A stretch of 13,014 nucleotides of DNA, taken from assembly GCA_023512255.1 (NCBI GenBank), contig JAILZY010000091.1, forward strand, positions 1 through 13,014, in the 5' to 3' direction. The notes under the pieces were generated by a model. It ran no database searches and was not told the DNA's origin. It worked only from the letters and a program-made list of their open reading frames with translations. A program made the position numbers and the translations under genes. Below, piece by piece: positions 11,138 to 13,014 of this stretch. How positions within the stretch are numbered: the first letter of the stretch is position 1; each line of letters begins with the position of its first letter. Source of the DNA: a bacterium (GTDB lineage: Bacteria > SZUA-182 > DTGQ01).

Positions 11138-11359
11138 CTATTCGCCTTTCAGATGCTCTTCCTGCCCGACTAAATCACCCCTACCCTCTCCGGCCGTTCG
11201 TCTCTCTTTGACGAACATTTCAAAGTCTTCCCGCGAGATCCTGTAGCGATTACCAAATTTGGCCGCGGGCAGCTTCCCCATCCGGATATACTCATATATC
11301 GTATTAATATCTATTCTAATAATCTGAGCAATCTCTTGCGGAGTATAAAACTCTTGCAT
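11138..11359 (-). CDS. Excisionase-family HTH protein (73 aa) next to the recombinase
   Basis: ATG 11359 follows AGGAGAGACGGTC, 11 bases after the recombinase stop. Residues 3-52 (FYTPQEIAQIIRIDINTIYE then GKLPAAKFGNRYRISREDFEMF) are an excisionase/MerR-type HTH; the tail (about 53-73, RRTAGEGRGDLVGQEEHLKG) is polar and flexible. Adjacency to the tyrosine recombinase makes it the best candidate here for a true directionality factor, which would bind near the attachment site. The same fold also leads two other coiled-coil operons in this window that have no recombinase. Confidence 0.8.
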   Translation of the reverse strand: MQEFYTPQEIAQIIRIDINTIYEYIRMGKLPAAKFGNRYRISREDFEMFVKERRTAGEGRGDLVGQEEHLKGE

Positions 11360-11370
11360 GACCGTCTCTC

Positions 11371-12327
11371 CTATAGATTGATTGGGATTGCCCGTGTGTA
11401 GCGAGCTTCCCGCTGGTGGATGATATGGGAATACCTGGCCGCGGTGGCAATATTGCTATGCCTCAGTGTCTCTTGTACTACCCGAACATCCCTGGTAGCC
11501 TGATAGAGCAGCGCTCCGCATGTATGCCGCAGAGCATGGCAGGAAAGCCTAAATCGTTTCAGATCCGCTTTTTCTAGGTAGAAGTCGACAACTGCCCGCA
11601 CTCCATCCCGCGTTATTCGCTTGCCGCCTGCTCGATTGCCTGTAGCCGTAAATAACGGTGTACCTTCCTCATCACTAACTACTGGCCCTCTGGCCTCAAG
11701 GTATGCCACAATGGCCCTGGTAGTATCCTCACGCGGGTAAATATAGCCATCACGGCCCTTGCCATGAATTAGCAGCCTTACCCCATCCCTATTTTCTATG
11801 TTTTCCACACTAGCGCGGGTAATTTCAACCACACGCAGGCCCTCAAGCATCATTAGGGCAATGATAGCCCTATCGCGCAAGTGTTTTATTTTGCCATCGC
11901 TTGGTATAGCTCTGAGCAAAAGTGCGGCCTCACCCGCGCTCAGATGCCTGATAGAATCGGTGGCTTCCCTCTCACGCGGAGCTCTGACTGCAGCCGCGGG
12001 ATTGTCTATAATTAGCCCGCGATCTACCGCTGCCTGGTAGAAGCGTCTGATAGTGGTGAGTTTTAGAGCTATAGTAGCGTGTTTTAGCCCTAAGCCCACC
12101 AGATACTGCCGGTAGGCTTTAACGTCTTGTTGTGTAGCTCCAGCAGGATCAATGCTCGTCTGTCGACACCAGTCAACCCACTGCTTGACGTGAGCTCTGT
12201 ATGTTCTCACAGTGTCTGGCCTAGCATCGCCATTGGCAATGTCAAGTCTTAAGAAATCTGCAAACACAGTTAGCAGATTTGCTGCTGCTATTGGATTGTT
12301 TTTTTCAGTCTTGGCTAGATAATTCAT
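11371..12327 (-). CDS. Tyrosine recombinase / integrase (318 aa)
   Basis: ATG 12327 follows GAGGGTAAAAGCC. An N-terminal SAM-like (core-binding) domain covers about 15-105 (TVRTYRAHVKQWVDWCRQ). The catalytic domain has all expected residues: R165 (EGLRVVEI), K190 (HGKGRDG), H264 and R267 (HALRH), H290 (LRHSN) and the nucleophile Y299 (ARYSHI). The length is that of XerC/D-like and phage-type integrases without a long arm-binding domain. It catalyses site-specific DNA strand exchange, by integration, excision or dimer resolution. It is first in the operon with the HTH protein and coiled coil D and is driven by a near-consensus promoter (12364-12392). Attachment sites were not located, so element ends remain undefined. 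Confidence 0.9.
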   Translation of the reverse strand: MNYLAKTEKNNPIAAANLLTVFADFLRLDIANGDARPDTVRTYRAHVKQWVDWCRQTSIDPAGATQQDVKAYRQYLVGLGLKHATIALKLTTIRRFYQAAVDRGLIIDNPAAAVRAPREREATDSIRHLSAGEAALLLRAIPSDGKIKHLRDRAIIALMMLEGLRVVEITRASVENIENRDGVRLLIHGKGRDGYIYPREDTTRAIVAYLEARGPVVSDEEGTPLFTATGNRAGGKRITRDGVRAVVDFYLEKADLKRFRLSCHALRHTCGALLYQATRDVRVVQETLRHSNIATAARYSHIIHQREARYTRAIPINL

Positions 12328-12363
12328 GGCTTTTACCCTCTTGTTTAACCTTAACTATGGGTA

Positions 12364-12392
12364 ATAATACCATTATTAGGTTAGCCTGTCAA
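12364..12392 (-). promoter_or_regulatory. Near-consensus promoter of the recombinase operon
   Basis: On the minus strand TTGACA (12392-12387), exactly 17 bases, then TATTAT (12369-12364). Transcription would start about 30 bases before ATG 12327. ATGGGTAATAATACCAT around 12357-12373 is partly palindromic over the -10, a possible operator. Confidence 0.75.
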
Positions 12393-12565
12393 TAATTATT
12401 TTAAATATTCTAATCCTGATAATTTATCTTATAGGGATTAGATTAGAGAAGGAGACATCTAGGTAGGGTAGGTATAATTGGATAGAAATAAGCCTGGTCA
12501 ATGGCCCATATCATTGATCTGGCTAGAGCTGACTTAAGTGTTAGCGGCACTCAAACCGGCCCGAT
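12393..12565. other. Non-coding gap upstream of the recombinase
   Basis: CTAATCC/GGATTAG (12410-12416, 12435-12441) is a 7-bp inverted repeat. TCTAGGTAGG at 12458-12467 is shared with 6960-6969. AGTGTTAGCGGCACTC (12537-12552) repeats exactly the word at 10673-10688. Recombination sites may lie here but cannot be defined. Confidence 0.35.
12537..12552. repeat. 16-bp repeat AGTGTTAGCGGCACTC, second copy
   Basis: Exact copy of 10673-10688. Both copies lie 12-13 bases beyond the stop codon of a coiled-coil gene, and together they bracket the coiled coil D, HTH and recombinase genes as direct repeats 1.86 kb apart. AGTG/CACT form a small stem. Confidence 0.6.
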
Positions 12566-13014
12566 CTAATTCTTTTGTTTGCTCAATTCTACAAGCATTT
12601 GCATAATGGTATCAAGTCTTTGGTTCACTTGTCCTATCTGAGTGTCAATCTTTTGGTTTACTTGCCCTATCTGAGTATTAATTTTCTGCTCAAGAGCATC
12701 TACTTTTTGATCTACCCTATCAAGTCTTTGGTTTACTTGTCCTATCTGAGTATCAATCTTTTGATTTACTAGTCCTATTTGAGTATTAATTTTCTGCTCA
12801 AGAGCATCTACTTTTTGATCTACCCTCTGGTTTATCTGATCTATTCTCTGATTTATCTGACTGATTTCTTGCCTGACTTGTCCAATTTGAGTATCAACCT
12901 GCCTGCCTAAGTCATTAATTCGCTGATTCAAATATCTAAAGTCGGCTTCCTGCTTGTTTTGAAGCTCTGCTATATCCCTTTTAATCTCTGCCGTTCGATC
13001 CTCTATGGCTTCAT
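12566..13014 (-). CDS. Variable-repeat coiled-coil protein, copy E (partial, start beyond the window)
   Basis: The frame stays open to the right edge and reads EAIEDRTAEIKRDIAELQNK then QEADFRYLNQRI, the conserved N-terminal part of copies C and D, so the true start lies roughly 55 bases outside the window rather than at the internal ATG 12931. The middle is again a different series of 7- and 11-residue units (NDLGRQVDTQIGQVRQEISQ; QKVDALEQKINTQIG occurs twice); the last 21 residues equal copy C. About 149 residues are visible. It is a predicted long coiled coil. It lies upstream of the recombinase operon; its own HTH or membrane partner, if any, is outside. Confidence 0.7.
   Translation of the reverse strand, partial: EAIEDRTAEIKRDIAELQNKQEADFRYLNQRINDLGRQVDTQIGQVRQEISQINQRIDQINQRVDQKVDALEQKINTQIGLVNQKIDTQIGQVNQRLDRVDQKVDALEQKINTQIGQVNQKIDTQIGQVNQRLDTIMQMLVELSKQKN

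Noticed and set aside
6960-12474. TCTAGGTAGG shared at 6960 and 12458 as attachment sites
   Set aside because: Only 10 bp are identical and the flanks differ; too short to define element ends.

Overview
This is an AT-rich bacterial accessory region. Almost every gene is on the minus strand, so it reads from right to left. It looks like part of an integrated mobile element or plasmid, possibly two related elements side by side. It has a tyrosine recombinase, several small excisionase-type (MerR-fold) helix-turn-helix (HTH) proteins, a full-length primase-helicase, the start of a second primase-like gene, and iteron arrays. The host cannot be named from the sequence. One lipoprotein gene shows it is a bacterium.

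Right part, read leftwards from 13014 to 7149: a coiled-coil gene cut by the window edge; a tyrosine recombinase with a near-consensus promoter, an excisionase-type HTH protein and a second coiled-coil gene, probably one operon; a short protein of unknown role behind a structured leader; a Cro-like HTH gene broken by an in-frame TAA; the primase-helicase; an intergenic region packed with 9-bp GGTAACA-type repeats in two orientations (probable origin); and a protein with a TubC-like N-terminus and a zinc ribbon.

Left part, from 6844 to 1: the operon HTH, DUF1640-like membrane protein, long coiled coil; about 860 bases of non-coding DNA full of direct and inverted repeats; a second operon of HTH, DUF1640-like protein and coiled coil with a membrane segment, ending in a decayed third cassette; a lone plus-strand lipoprotein gene; a third HTH gene; a paralogue of the short unknown protein, also behind a structured leader; an HTH plus coiled-coil DNA-binding protein overlapping an unknown 261-residue gene; a plus-strand small RNA with its own promoter and terminator; a small Cro-like HTH gene; and a frameshifted primase-like gene leaving the window.

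Two patterns stand out. First, a cassette of small HTH protein plus membrane and/or coiled-coil protein recurs. Genes are often coupled by ATGA overlaps, and three coiled-coil genes have near-identical ends but shuffled 7- and 11-residue repeats in the middle. Second, both halves share a similar order: HTH/coiled coil, short paralogue with a three-hairpin leader, small Cro-like HTH, primase. I infer a replication and maintenance module plus a family of membrane-linked coiled-coil proteins, perhaps for DNA tethering or partition. That function is not shown by the sequence.
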